This document shows, one piece after another, positions 9,483 through 17,364 of a stretch of DNA of 64,000 nucleotides. Within the stretch, counting starts at the first letter, position 1, and every line of letters starts with the position of its first letter. The position numbers and the translations under genes were made by a program. The stretch is from Novosphingobium subterraneum (GTDB taxonomy: Bacteria; Pseudomonadota; Alphaproteobacteria; Sphingomonadales; Sphingomonadaceae). Where the stretch lies: positions 94,711 to 158,710 of the forward strand of contig NZ_JRVC01000012.1 in the NCBI RefSeq assembly GCF_000807925.1, read 5' to 3'. A model generated the notes under the pieces. The model had not been told where the DNA came from, did no database searches, and was given only the letters and a program-made list of their open reading frames with translations.

Positions 9483-10457
9483 ATGGCGATCAGGAGAGCA
9501 CTTGCGGCAATCGGGCTCTTGCTCGCGACGGTGACGACTGTTCACGCGGGCGAAGTCCGCGTCGTGCCAATCAACGATCACCTCATCGCCTTCTATGACG
9601 GTCGTCCGGAAGAGAAAGGCGTCGATCTGTCGAAGGCCACCTGGGCGGACCATGGCGCGAACTTTGTCGGCGTCGCTACCTTTGCCGTGTTGGACGGCGC
9701 CGAGGCGCTGGTCTACGACACCTACCCGAGCATCGAGCAGGCGCAGCAGGTGCGCGCCTGGCTTGAAAAGCGCGGCGTGAAGCACTTCATCGTCGTCAAC
9801 AGCCACTGGCATCTCGATCACGTCGGCGGCAATGCGCTTTATGCGGACAGCACGGTGATCGCGACGGAGAAGGCCCGGGCACAGCTGATCCGGCACAAGG
9901 CGCAGATCGAGGATGGCACCTTGCAAGGCCCGCCAGCCATATCGCCGTTGAAGGTGCCCGAAGTTGGCATCACTGAACCGACAATGGTCAGTGTCGGGCG
10001 TTACACGGTTAAACTGCGCCCGGTGAACATCCACTCCGCCGACGGCCTCGTCGCGTGGCTCCCGCAGGACAGGCTGCTGCTGGCGGGAGATACGCTTGAA
10101 GATACCCTGACCTTCATTGCCGAACCGGAAAGCCTTGCGGAACAGTACCGCAACCTCGGCGCGATGAAAGAATGGGCGCCGGTGGGCATCCTGCCCAACC
10201 ATGGCGATCCGGCGATCATCGCCAAAGGCGGCTATCACACCGACCTGATCGACATGACTCGCAACTACATTCGGAGCATGGCCGAACACGCGCACGACAA
10301 GGATCTTGCCAACCAGCCCATCGAGCGGTTCATCCCGGCCGAACTGAAGGCAGGCACTGTCAGCCTGTGGTGGGCCTATCGCGAGGCGCACCACGAGAAC
10401 CTGCAGAAACTGGCAAGCTACTACAAGGACAGGCCCCTGCCCGCCTTTGCGCCCTGA
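9483..10457 (+). CDS. Exported metallo-beta-lactamase-fold hydrolase
   Basis: Periplasmic MBL-fold metallohydrolase. The signal peptide (about residues 1-22, ending TVHAG) is followed by the metal motif NSHWHLDHVGG (His108, His110, Asp112, His113) and the third-ligand motif LLLAGDTLEDTL; a downstream NHGDP supplies a further His. Length is 324 residues from ATG 9483, which has GAGGGA four bases upstream; an ATG at 9471 is a weaker alternative. The Asp in HxHxDH and the LAGDTLED context suggest an MBL-fold hydrolase rather than a proven beta-lactamase. Substrate unknown. Confidence 0.85.
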   Translation: MAIRRALAAIGLLLATVTTVHAGEVRVVPINDHLIAFYDGRPEEKGVDLSKATWADHGANFVGVATFAVLDGAEALVYDTYPSIEQAQQVRAWLEKRGVKHFIVVNSHWHLDHVGGNALYADSTVIATEKARAQLIRHKAQIEDGTLQGPPAISPLKVPEVGITEPTMVSVGRYTVKLRPVNIHSADGLVAWLPQDRLLLAGDTLEDTLTFIAEPESLAEQYRNLGAMKEWAPVGILPNHGDPAIIAKGGYHTDLIDMTRNYIRSMAEHAHDKDLANQPIERFIPAELKAGTVSLWWAYREAHHENLQKLASYYKDRPLPAFAP

Positions 10458-10547
10458 TCGTCAGGCAGCCACATCCCGGCAAACCTTGCACCCCCGCCCC
10501 CTCCCTGTTAGGCGCGCGGCGCGTATTTCACGGGAGTCGTAGCGCTC

Positions 10548-11762
10548 ATGTCCGATATCAAGAAGGTCGTCCTCGCCTATTCCGGTGGCCTCGACACCTC
10601 CGTCATCCTCAAGTGGCTGCAGGTCACCTACAACTGCGAAGTGGTGACCTTCACCGCCGACCTCGGCCAGGGCGAGGAGCTGGAACCTGCGCGCGCCAAG
10701 GCCAAGCTGATGGGCGTGCCCGACCATCACATCTACATCGACGACCTGCGCGAGGAATTCGTGCGCGATTTCGTCTTCCCGATGATGCGCGCCAATGCCC
10801 GTTACGAGGGCGACTATCTTCTCGGCACTTCGATCGCCCGCCCGCTGATTTCCAAGCGCCTGATCGAGATCGCGCGCGAGACCGGCGCTGATGCCGTCGC
10901 CCACGGCGCGACCGGCAAGGGCAATGACCAGGTCCGCTTCGAGCTCTCGGCCTATGCTCTTGAACCCGGCATCAAGGTCATCGCACCGTGGCGCGAATGG
11001 GACCTCACCAGCCGCACCGCGCTGATCGCCTGGGCCGAAGCGCACCAGATCCCGGTGCCGAAGGACAAGCGCGGGGAAAGCCCGTTCTCGACCGACGCCA
11101 ACCTCCTCCACACCTCCTCCGAGGGCAAGGTTCTGGAAGATCCGTGGGAAGAGACCCCGGACTACGTCTACTCCCGCACGGTCAATCCCGAGGATGCGCC
11201 GGACGCGCCCGAGTACATCACCATCGACTTCGAGAAGGGCGATGGCGTTGCCCTCAATGGTCAAGCCATGTCACCGGCGACCCTGCTGACTGCACTCAAC
11301 GAACTTGGGCGCAAGCATGGTATCGGCCGTCTTGACCTCGTCGAGAACCGCTTCGTCGGCATGAAGAGCCGCGGCATGTATGAAACGCCGGGCGGCGAGA
11401 TCTACGCTCGTGCCCATCGCGGGATCGAAAGCATCACGCTCGATCGCGGTGCCGCGCACCTCAAGGACGAGCTCATGCCCAAGTACGCTGAGCTCATCTA
11501 CAACGGCTTCTGGTTCGCGCCTGAGCGCGAGATGCTGCAGGCAGCGATCGACCACAGCCAGGCTCGCGTCAACGGCACGGTCCGGCTCAAGCTCTACAAG
11601 GGCAATGCTTCGGTCGTCGGCCGCAAGTCGCCTGACAGCCTCTACTCCGAACGCCACGTAACGTTCGAGGACGATGCAGGCGCCTATGACCAGAAGGATG
11701 CGGCCGGCTTCATCAAGCTGAACGCGCTCCGGTTGCGCCTTCTGGCGCAGAGAAACCAGTAA
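10548..11762 (+). CDS. argG: Argininosuccinate synthase
   Basis: ATP-dependent condensation of citrulline and aspartate to argininosuccinate in arginine biosynthesis (cytoplasm). The N-type ATP pyrophosphatase P-loop [10 protein letters not shown] is at residues 9-18, followed by [14 protein letters not shown] and the citrulline/aspartate-binding segments ([16 protein letters not shown]). Length 404 is standard. The gene is monocistronic as far as seen: about 90 bases separate it from the preceding gene and a strong terminator follows. Confidence 0.97.
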   Translation: MSDIKKVVLAYSGGLDTSVILKWLQVTYNCEVVTFTADLGQGEELEPARAKAKLMGVPDHHIYIDDLREEFVRDFVFPMMRANARYEGDYLLGTSIARPLISKRLIEIARETGADAVAHGATGKGNDQVRFELSAYALEPGIKVIAPWREWDLTSRTALIAWAEAHQIPVPKDKRGESPFSTDANLLHTSSEGKVLEDPWEETPDYVYSRTVNPEDAPDAPEYITIDFEKGDGVALNGQAMSPATLLTALNELGRKHGIGRLDLVENRFVGMKSRGMYETPGGEIYARAHRGIESITLDRGAAHLKDELMPKYAELIYNGFWFAPEREMLQAAIDHSQARVNGTVRLKLYKGNASVVGRKSPDSLYSERHVTFEDDAGAYDQKDAAGFIKLNALRLRLLAQRNQ

Positions 11763-11837
11763 ACGCTTGCGGTTGCTGGCACAGCAGGGCCGCTGATTGC
11801 TGCGCTTCGGCGCTGCACAATAGCTATCCACCGAAAG

Positions 11838-11870
11838 GTGCGGGGGTTGTGGATAACTCCCGCACTTTTT
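11838..11870 (+). terminator. Intrinsic terminator of argG
   Basis: GTGCGGG (11838-11844) pairs with CCCGCAC (11859-11865), directly followed by TTTTT. The loop includes TGTGGATAA (11848-11856), the reverse complement of a consensus DnaA box, probably by chance. Confidence 0.85.
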
Positions 11871-12190
11871 GCTTGCGCGACTCGGGCAAGAGGCGCAGCT
11901 TTTGTGTGTCGAGAGCGCGGAAGCCTCAGAATTCAAGGCCCAAACCTCTGAATTCAAAGGACTAAGCGCAAAGCGATACGACCACGTATAGTTTGCAGCG
12001 TAACCAACCGGCAGGCACCCTCGGGCTGATCTGCGGATGTGCAAAACTGCGGCCTTCGTGATCGGAAACGGAGTGCGGAACGGCATCGTTTTCCACGGTG
12101 CAGCGCGCGGGCAGGCTTCGGTCTCCATCCAGCGCGATGCGGCGAAGACAAGGATGGCGGACAGCATTTCACCCCGACGAACGGCGGCGT
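11871..12190. other. Gene-free stretch before the candidate structured RNA
   Basis: No convincing protein gene on either strand. Visible elements are an imperfect direct repeat, CTCAGAATTCAAGG / CTCTGAATTCAAAGG (about 11935-11960), and a small hairpin ATACG-acca-CGTAT (about 11976-11989). This stretch may be the promoter and 5' part of the RNA that follows. No clear -35/-10 pair was recognised. Confidence 0.4.
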
Positions 12191-12596
12191 TCGTCCGGCC
12201 AGGTGCAAGCCCGGTCGGGAGCGAGCCACCCGACCAAGGGGAAACGCCCACGGACGGCTTTTTCCGGATCGCTTGAAAGAGCACCCGGAACAGTCGCGGT
12301 AAACCGGAGCGACGGAGGAGTGCCTCGCACTCGGCCGGCGCGGATAGGCGAAAGGACGGATAGCGGCGCGACCTTGTGCGAAAGCACGGATCGGCAGCAG
12401 CCCAGGGGCTCCGCGCCCCGGACGGCATCCAACCACACGCCCACTACGCGCAAAGCGCGCTCCGCCGAGCAAAGCCACAAGGCGCATGGACGTCAGCAGT
12501 GACGGACGAGCGCGAAACGGCCGAAGCGAAACGCGACGAGACAAGCCCGAGCGGACGTAGAGTGGGGGCCGGCAGCAATGCTGGCCCCCATTTGCT
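12191..12596 (+). ncRNA. Candidate large structured non-coding RNA
   Basis: About 400 bases packed with perfect stems in consecutive order. The outer stem is CGTCCG 12192-12197 / CGGACG 12251-12256, enclosing GGTCGGG / CCCGACC (12213-12235). Then come TTCCGG / CCGGAA (12262-12290) enclosing GCTT-GAAA-GAGC, GTCGC / GCGAC (12293-12313), GAGTGC-ctc-GCACTC (12318-12332), GTGC-GAAA-GCAC (12376-12387), GGGGC / GCCCC (12405-12419), CGCGC-aaa-GCGCG (12447-12459), CGTCA-gcag-TGACG (12491-12504), and a terminator. GAAA loops read correctly only on the + strand, and the T-rich end is also on +. Conserved RNase P, tmRNA-tag or SRP motifs were not found. The 5' end is uncertain, and high GC produces chance stems. 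Confidence 0.45.
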
Positions 12597-12600
12597 GTTT
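12563..12600 (+). terminator. Terminator at end of the candidate RNA
   Basis: TGGGGGCC (12563-12570) pairs perfectly with GGCCCCCA (12583-12590), with an inner AGC-aat-GCT stem, followed by the T-rich TTTGCTGTTT. There is no protein gene upstream for it to terminate, which supports a non-coding transcript. Confidence 0.7.
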
Positions 12601-12621
12601 GAGGTTACGCTTACGAAGCCT

Positions 12622-12683
12622 GCTCGTCCTGAGCCTGTCGAAGGACGCCTTGCGCTGGATGCTTCGACAAACTCAGCATGAGC
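12622..12683. repeat. REP-like palindromic element of the sphingomonad CCTGAGCCTGTCGAAGG type
   Basis: The left arm (12622-12646) contains GTCCTGAGCCTGTCGAAGGA. The right arm (12659-12683) is its imperfect inverted copy containing TTCGACAAACTCAGCATGAG. From memory, this palindrome is dispersed in many copies between genes of sphingomonads and relatives. Only one copy was seen here, and no associated transposase is nearby. Confidence 0.75.
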
Positions 12684-12791
12684 GGACTTCTGCGGTTGGT
12701 TGGTTGCTGCAGTTCAGCATTTCGTGAAAAATGCTGCAGTGCTGGATACGATCCCATTGCGGACATCTATCCTGAACCATAAAGTTTGGAA

Positions 12792-13433
12792 ATGAGACCA
12801 CCGCTTCCGACTGCTAGCCACGCAAGATTGGCGTTGACGATCGAAGACTTGTATCGGGTGTTCTCTGCCGAGACTCCTTCGGCCATTGAAGGCTGTCCTT
12901 GTTGTATCAACACTCGCAATGTCGATGTGCTGCTCGCCACGCCGCTGCGGGAACTACGCGGGGATCAACTTTGGCGATACATCTCAGGCGCTTATCTGAC
13001 ATTGGGAGGCGACCGAGATTTTCGTTACCTGATGCCTCGCATATTCGAGTTGGCGGCGCTTAGCTCTTCTGAAATTCCGGACACGGAAATCGTGCTCAGC
13101 AAGCTCGCCCGCGCGCAGTGGGGCAATTGGCTGGAGGACGAGAGAGATGCGGTTCAACGCTTTATCGATGCGTGGTTTGCAGTCGCAAGCGAACAAGATC
13201 TCCTTCATGCAAGAGATGGTTGGATCGGCAACCGAACCGAGAGCCTGTTGTGCGGCTTAGCGTACGCACGACTACCGATTGCCCAGTGGCTCAATCGATT
13301 GACCGAACCTACCACCGCACCGTTATTAGACGACCTTCTTCAGCGATATCCTCAAAACCTTTCGGCGTTTTGGCGGGACGTTCCAGACGGTTTCGCGCAA
13401 TTATCAGCGTTTCTTGCGGAACGTCCGACGTGA
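12792..13433 (+). CDS. Orphan protein of unknown function, lower GC
   Basis: No family recognised. 213 residues from ATG 12792; a TTG two codons upstream is also in frame. It has no signal peptide or membrane segment and is rich in Leu, Trp and acidic residues, so probably a soluble helical protein. The one striking motif is CPCC (Cys35, Cys37, Cys38), possibly metal- or redox-related. Its codons use A/T at third positions far more than the neighbours, suggesting recent acquisition. It follows the REP-like palindrome by about 110 bases and stands alone. Confidence 0.6.
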   Translation: MRPPLPTASHARLALTIEDLYRVFSAETPSAIEGCPCCINTRNVDVLLATPLRELRGDQLWRYISGAYLTLGGDRDFRYLMPRIFELAALSSSEIPDTEIVLSKLARAQWGNWLEDERDAVQRFIDAWFAVASEQDLLHARDGWIGNRTESLLCGLAYARLPIAQWLNRLTEPTTAPLLDDLLQRYPQNLSAFWRDVPDGFAQLSAFLAERPT

Positions 13434-13474
13434 CGGCGACAATCCACGCGGATTCCGCCGCTTAAGCTTCTGGC

Positions 13475-13906
13475 TTACTTCACCTCAAGCTGCCCCCGCA
13501 CCGCGCCCTTCGGGAAATCCGCCGTATGGACGTTGACGTAATAGCCTCCCGGAGCGGCGATGATCTTCTTCAGCAGTTCGGGTTCCATCGCGATGCAATT
13601 GTCGCTGTCCTTACCGGTGACCTCGATCGTGGCAACCGGCTTGCCGTCGCTTCCGGCACTGCCTTCGTGGACGTGGGCCATGGTCGGTTTTTCGGTTTTC
13701 TCGACCCACAGGGTGAAGCAGAAGTCGCCGGTTTCGTCATCGCCATCGGCCTTGAAGCCGCCAATGCCATCAGGGTCGCCGCCAGCCGTCTCGGCTGCGC
13801 CACCGAGCGTGGCGACAAGCGTTACTGGCTTGGCCATGGCTGGTCCGGTCGCGCCAGTGACAAGAGCAACCATTCCGGCAATCGCTGCAAGATTCGCATG
13901 CTTCAT
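13475..13906 (-). CDS. Exported CHRD-domain protein
   Basis: 143 residues from ATG 13906 (GGAGAG about six bases upstream). MKHANLAAIAGMVALVTGATGPAMA is a signal peptide. The mature protein is a single CHRD-like domain with the family's hallmarks: a His-containing AHVHEG strand, Cys residues in FCFTL and DNCIA, and the C-terminal YYVNVHTADFPKGAVRGQL. CHRD domains were named from chordin; in bacteria they occur in small secreted proteins of unknown role, possibly metal binding. An ATG/GTG extension upstream is possible but spoils the signal peptide. Confidence 0.85.
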   Translation of the reverse strand: MKHANLAAIAGMVALVTGATGPAMAKPVTLVATLGGAAETAGGDPDGIGGFKADGDDETGDFCFTLWVEKTEKPTMAHVHEGSAGSDGKPVATIEVTGKDSDNCIAMEPELLKKIIAAPGGYYVNVHTADFPKGAVRGQLEVK

Positions 13907-14030
13907 CAGGTCTCTCCTGTTCAGCCCGCTCGCCATCGACTCAGCATGGCTTCAGGGCACCTTCAGGAGACTACACCCTCCCACCGCTTGCGGAAATTCA
14001 TTGCGCGCAAGCCGTCAGTCCACGCTCCAG

Positions 14031-14699
14031 TCAGCCACAGGGATAGGCCCCGCCTGTGCCGGTAACCCCCGGCGTGAGGTTGCGGTTGTCGCGGATAAGG
14101 AAAGCTCCCTCCTTGCGCATCACGGGATTGTCGACAAACAGATCTCCCATAAGCCCATGGTGCTGATAGTAGACTTCGACGAACATCACCGCGCTGTTGG
14201 CCGACGCGGTGATCTTGGTCGGCCCACTTCCCATTCCGGCCAGCGCCGCACCGTTAAGCCCGTTTTGCGTACTGTCATTGCCATAAGCGGATTGCCGCGA
14301 GAGCTGCCCGTAGCAGCGCTGCCAGCGAATGTACTGCTTGCCCGTCGCGGCGTCGCGTTCAAGGCTCGAGAGAATAATCCTGCCTCGGGTTGCGAAATCA
14401 AGCCCTGCCGCCTGCTCCTGCGCGCCACGCATGACCTCGTTGATGTCGGCCTCGCTCACTGTCGGCGTGACCACGCTGTTGTCAGTCTGCCCGATGCGCG
14501 AAGCGTTGTCCGCAAGCGAGAGCGCTATCTCGCTGATCTTCATGTCGACAGAGTTCATGTAGGCCACTTCAAGCCCGTAGAGCGCAATCGACAGGATGAA
14601 CGGCGTGATGATCGCAAATTCGACAACCGAAACGCCTGAGCGATCCCGGGCGAGGCCCTTGGCGCAATGGCCAAATCTGGCGGCAAATGTCTTCAGCAT
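14031..14699 (-). CDS. TadE/TadG-like pseudopilin-related membrane protein
   Basis: 222 residues. The N-terminus is cytoplasmic, then a TadE-type segment GVSVVEFAIITPFILSIALYGLEVAYMNS (about 22-50) with the invariant Glu of TadE-like proteins, followed by an extracytoplasmic domain with two Cys. Third gene of a compact minus-strand operon, overlapping the upstream gene by 7 bases. Tad minor pseudopilins take part in Flp pilus assembly, but no tadA, tadB, tadC, cpaB or flp gene is nearby, so the partner machinery must be elsewhere or the genes serve another envelope role. Confidence 0.8.
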   Translation of the reverse strand: MLKTFAARFGHCAKGLARDRSGVSVVEFAIITPFILSIALYGLEVAYMNSVDMKISEIALSLADNASRIGQTDNSVVTPTVSEADINEVMRGAQEQAAGLDFATRGRIILSSLERDAATGKQYIRWQRCYGQLSRQSAYGNDSTQNGLNGAALAGMGSGPTKITASANSAVMFVEVYYQHHGLMGDLFVDNPVMRKEGAFLIRDNRNLTPGVTGTGGAYPCG

Positions 14700-15277
14700 A
14701 CGCGCGGTGTCGATCCGTAACTGCCGTCCTGCAGAGCGAAAGGCTGGTTGCGTTTTACTGCCGTTGCGGAGATCTCGCGGCGGCTCCAGTCAAGCGGCAG
14801 GAGAGGAACGGCAAAAACGGGATCGTATTGCACCCGCACCGTGTAGACGATCACATCGTTAGCGCCGCCATTGCCCCACCGCCCCAGGTCTTCGTCCCAC
14901 GATCCGTTGCCGTTCTCGTCCGTATACCCCTCGCCCGGTGAGCACGACCCATCGCCGTTCTTGTCGTCTAGCGGCTCGCCCTTGTTGGTGCGAGCAAAGT
15001 CGTAATAGCTCTTGCGGGTGGAAGTCACCTGCGCACCGGGCACGATCGGGCGCATGGCGCTGACGACCTTGGCGTCGGCGACGGAAGTGTCGCCGGTCTC
15101 CAACGTGGAATCGCGTGCGGCCTTCTCGACCGCGCCATCGAGAACGCCTTTGGCGTAAACCATCTGGCCCAGGTCAAGGCAGCCCACCAGCGCCAGCAGG
15201 AACGCCGGGACCACAATTGCAAATTCGATGGTGGTAACGCCGGCGTCCTCGCCGCGCAGGGTACGAAGGTTCTTCAT
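14693..15277 (-). CDS. TadE-like membrane protein with acidic EF-hand-like insert
   Basis: 194 residues from ATG 15277, which overlaps the upstream vWA gene's stop by 4 bases. The N-terminal TadE motif TTIEFAIVVPAFLLALVGCLDLGQ carries the conserved Glu. Unlike an ordinary TadE, the extracytoplasmic part contains two acidic loops resembling calcium-binding EF-hand loops, DDKNGDGSCSPGE and DENGNGSWDED (about residues 103-133). Calcium may stabilise or regulate assembly; this is inference. The upstream frame extends further, but the extension lies inside the vWA gene. Confidence 0.8.
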   Translation of the reverse strand: MKNLRTLRGEDAGVTTIEFAIVVPAFLLALVGCLDLGQMVYAKGVLDGAVEKAARDSTLETGDTSVADAKVVSAMRPIVPGAQVTSTRKSYYDFARTNKGEPLDDKNGDGSCSPGEGYTDENGNGSWDEDLGRWGNGGANDVIVYTVRVQYDPVFAVPLLPLDWSRREISATAVKRNQPFALQDGSYGSTPRVC

Positions 15278-17223
15278 TGGTACACCCGCAATTCGCCCAC
15301 GTTCTTCGCGATTTCCTGGAAGGCACTGTTCAGCTGTGTAGCGTTGGTGGCCAGAAACGAGCTGTTGCTCGATGCGCAATAGGTCAGATCGGAAGTGAGG
15401 CTCGAAGCAAATGCGATCATCCACACGCGGAACCCCTTGTCCTTGGCGTTGTCGCATAGGGCGCGGAAGCGCAGCGTGTGGCGCGCAGCCTGGTTGCTCG
15501 AGCCATCGTCGGTTATCCGGCGATCATGCCATTCTATGCCATAGCTCGATTGGATCGTGGTGCTTGGCTCCATCTGCCCGTCGGTCATGAAGATGATGTG
15601 GCGCGAAACCTTGCCACCGTTGGTCGGCGCGATGTTTACGGTGTCGGCCCATGGTCCCTGCGGCGAACTCAACCGCAGCCCCCACAGCATGCCCAGATCG
15701 TGGTAGGTCGAACCGGCAGCAGCAAGGGCATCGGCATAGCTGTAGAACGCCGACTGGTTCATGGTGGACAGCAGTTGCGCCTGATGGGGGCAATAGGACG
15801 AGGCCTTGCTCCCTTGCGAGGTCTGCACGGCATCGGTGAGATATGTTGTGCCCCATACCGTCGTCGTTCGATAGTAGGCCAGTTCAGGCCACATCGGACC
15901 CCACTTGGTTTCAGGATTGCCATCCGGAACTAGATCGACGTCAAGGTCCAGCGCCGTCGAAGGCGACATGCCCGTGACGCTGGAGTAGCTGATGCTGCTC
16001 GTGGCATCGCTTTCGCGCTCCTCGATGCAGCCTCCCCAGGTGTAGCTGGCTGCTGTCCCGTTGCTGCCGTTGGGTTTGCTGACCGCCGTGAATGTCTTGT
16101 AAACGCTGGTATCGACGTTGCTGACTTGCCGGTAAGCCCAGTTCGAGAATTCCTGCCGGGTGCGCGTCTCGTAGATCGGATCCGAAGTGGCATAATTGCG
16201 CGTAATGAAGTTGCGGGTCGTATGATAGTAGAACACGCGCCAGCGGTTGCTGCTCTGTAGCTGGCAGACATATGTGGTCTTGCGCTGAGGTTGGGTGGTT
16301 GTGGTGGTGACGACCTGCTGCCCCGCCCCATTCGTCGTCGTGCTGGACGAACTTGTCGCGCTGCCGTTGTTGGCCCAGGCAACATCGGCAGGGCGCGCGT
16401 TGTTGCAGGTGGCCTGCGAATTGTAATTGGTCGAACTGTGCTGCGATGTGCTGCCGATGGTCTCGGTGGAGTATGTCTGCTCGCTGGTATTGACCGCTGC
16501 AGACCAGCCGGTGAACACCCGCTCGGTAATCGTGTTGAATACCGGCTCGCGCGTCTGGATCGGCCACGTGTCGGCCAGATATGCCGGGTTGAGATTGTAG
16601 ATCAGGCGCCCGACGTTTACCGACGAGCTGTAGGGAACAAACGAATAGCGAGTTCGCGCGTTGGAGCCTTGCGTGGCGGTGGCAACCGTATCGTAGAAGT
16701 TCTTCATTGCCACGCGCAGCGCCTGAATGCGGGTCTGGCTGGTGCCGGAAAGCGTGTTGCCCATGGAGCCGGTGGTATCGAGCACCATGGTAATGTCGCT
16801 GTTGCCCACACCCATCGTGGCGCTGCAGGCCACGCTGACAGGGATCGTGTCCACGCCGAGCAGATTCATTACTGCCGTCTGGACCGTCGTCGCAGCCGTT
16901 CCCGAGATCAGATTGCCGCCATTGGTCGACGCCGTGGTAAACGTCGTCCCGGTCGCGCCAAGCTCACCTTCCACGAAGTTGGTATTGAAGTAGGCATTCG
17001 CCTGGTTCCGGGCGGCAGCGTCATAGCCATTGGTCGTAACGGCGCGGCGGCCAGCAAGCGTGCCGGCATCACAGGCTGACTGCAACCGGTTGCGCGCCTT
17101 GTAGACGCGGTTGATATCAAGCCCGCCGCCGATCAACGCGACGATGACCGGCACGCTGGCAGCGGCGATCGGCAGCACGCTGCCGACATTGCTCGCAAAA
17201 AGCCTTTCGATGAACCTTGCCAT
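15274..17223 (-). CDS. TadG-like protein with von Willebrand A domain
   Basis: 649 residues, first gene of the three-gene operon. The N-terminal TadE/Flp-like anchor (about 12-35, GSVLPIAAASVPVIVALIGG) is followed by the DxxxxYKARNRLQSACDAGTLAGRR segment usual in TadG proteins and a vWA domain opening with MIDAS motif DTTGSM (149-154). A long Ser/Thr/Asn-rich, low-complexity region (about 230-330) interrupts the vWA domain, and the MIDAS region resumes near FMTDGQMEPS. Expected outside the inner membrane, as an adhesin or assembly factor of a Flp/Tad-type structure. Confidence 0.85.
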   Translation of the reverse strand: MARFIERLFASNVGSVLPIAAASVPVIVALIGGGLDINRVYKARNRLQSACDAGTLAGRRAVTTNGYDAAARNQANAYFNTNFVEGELGATGTTFTTASTNGGNLISGTAATTVQTAVMNLLGVDTIPVSVACSATMGVGNSDITMVLDTTGSMGNTLSGTSQTRIQALRVAMKNFYDTVATATQGSNARTRYSFVPYSSSVNVGRLIYNLNPAYLADTWPIQTREPVFNTITERVFTGWSAAVNTSEQTYSTETIGSTSQHSSTNYNSQATCNNARPADVAWANNGSATSSSSTTTNGAGQQVVTTTTTQPQRKTTYVCQLQSSNRWRVFYYHTTRNFITRNYATSDPIYETRTRQEFSNWAYRQVSNVDTSVYKTFTAVSKPNGSNGTAASYTWGGCIEERESDATSSISYSSVTGMSPSTALDLDVDLVPDGNPETKWGPMWPELAYYRTTTVWGTTYLTDAVQTSQGSKASSYCPHQAQLLSTMNQSAFYSYADALAAAGSTYHDLGMLWGLRLSSPQGPWADTVNIAPTNGGKVSRHIIFMTDGQMEPSTTIQSSYGIEWHDRRITDDGSSNQAARHTLRFRALCDNAKDKGFRVWMIAFASSLTSDLTYCASSNSSFLATNATQLNSAFQEIAKNVGELRVYQ

Positions 17224-17364
17224 GCCGTCCCGCTTGCCCCTGCCATTTCTGACATTGGCTAAAACGGCGCTCGACGGTTTCCAGAACCTTACCTTTATCG
17301 GGAATTCATAGGAGCTTTAGTCGGATTTAATCCGTAGTTTTATCAATAGAAACAAACAGATATC

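Noticed and set aside
11848..11856. Consensus DnaA box (TGTGGATAA) as part of a replication origin
   Set aside because: It is a single copy in the loop of the argG terminator, with no further boxes, AT-rich unwinding region or origin genes.
11954..12544. Long open frames on both strands between argG and the orphan gene, as protein genes
   Set aside because: They are Arg/Pro/Gly-rich on either strand, overlap the perfect stems and terminator, and have no domain or ribosome site; expected in GC-rich DNA.
12191..12596. Assigning the structured region to RNase P RNA, tmRNA or group I/II intron
   Set aside because: The GAGGAAAGTCC block of RNase P, the tag and T-loop of tmRNA, and a recognisable domain V or P7 were not found.
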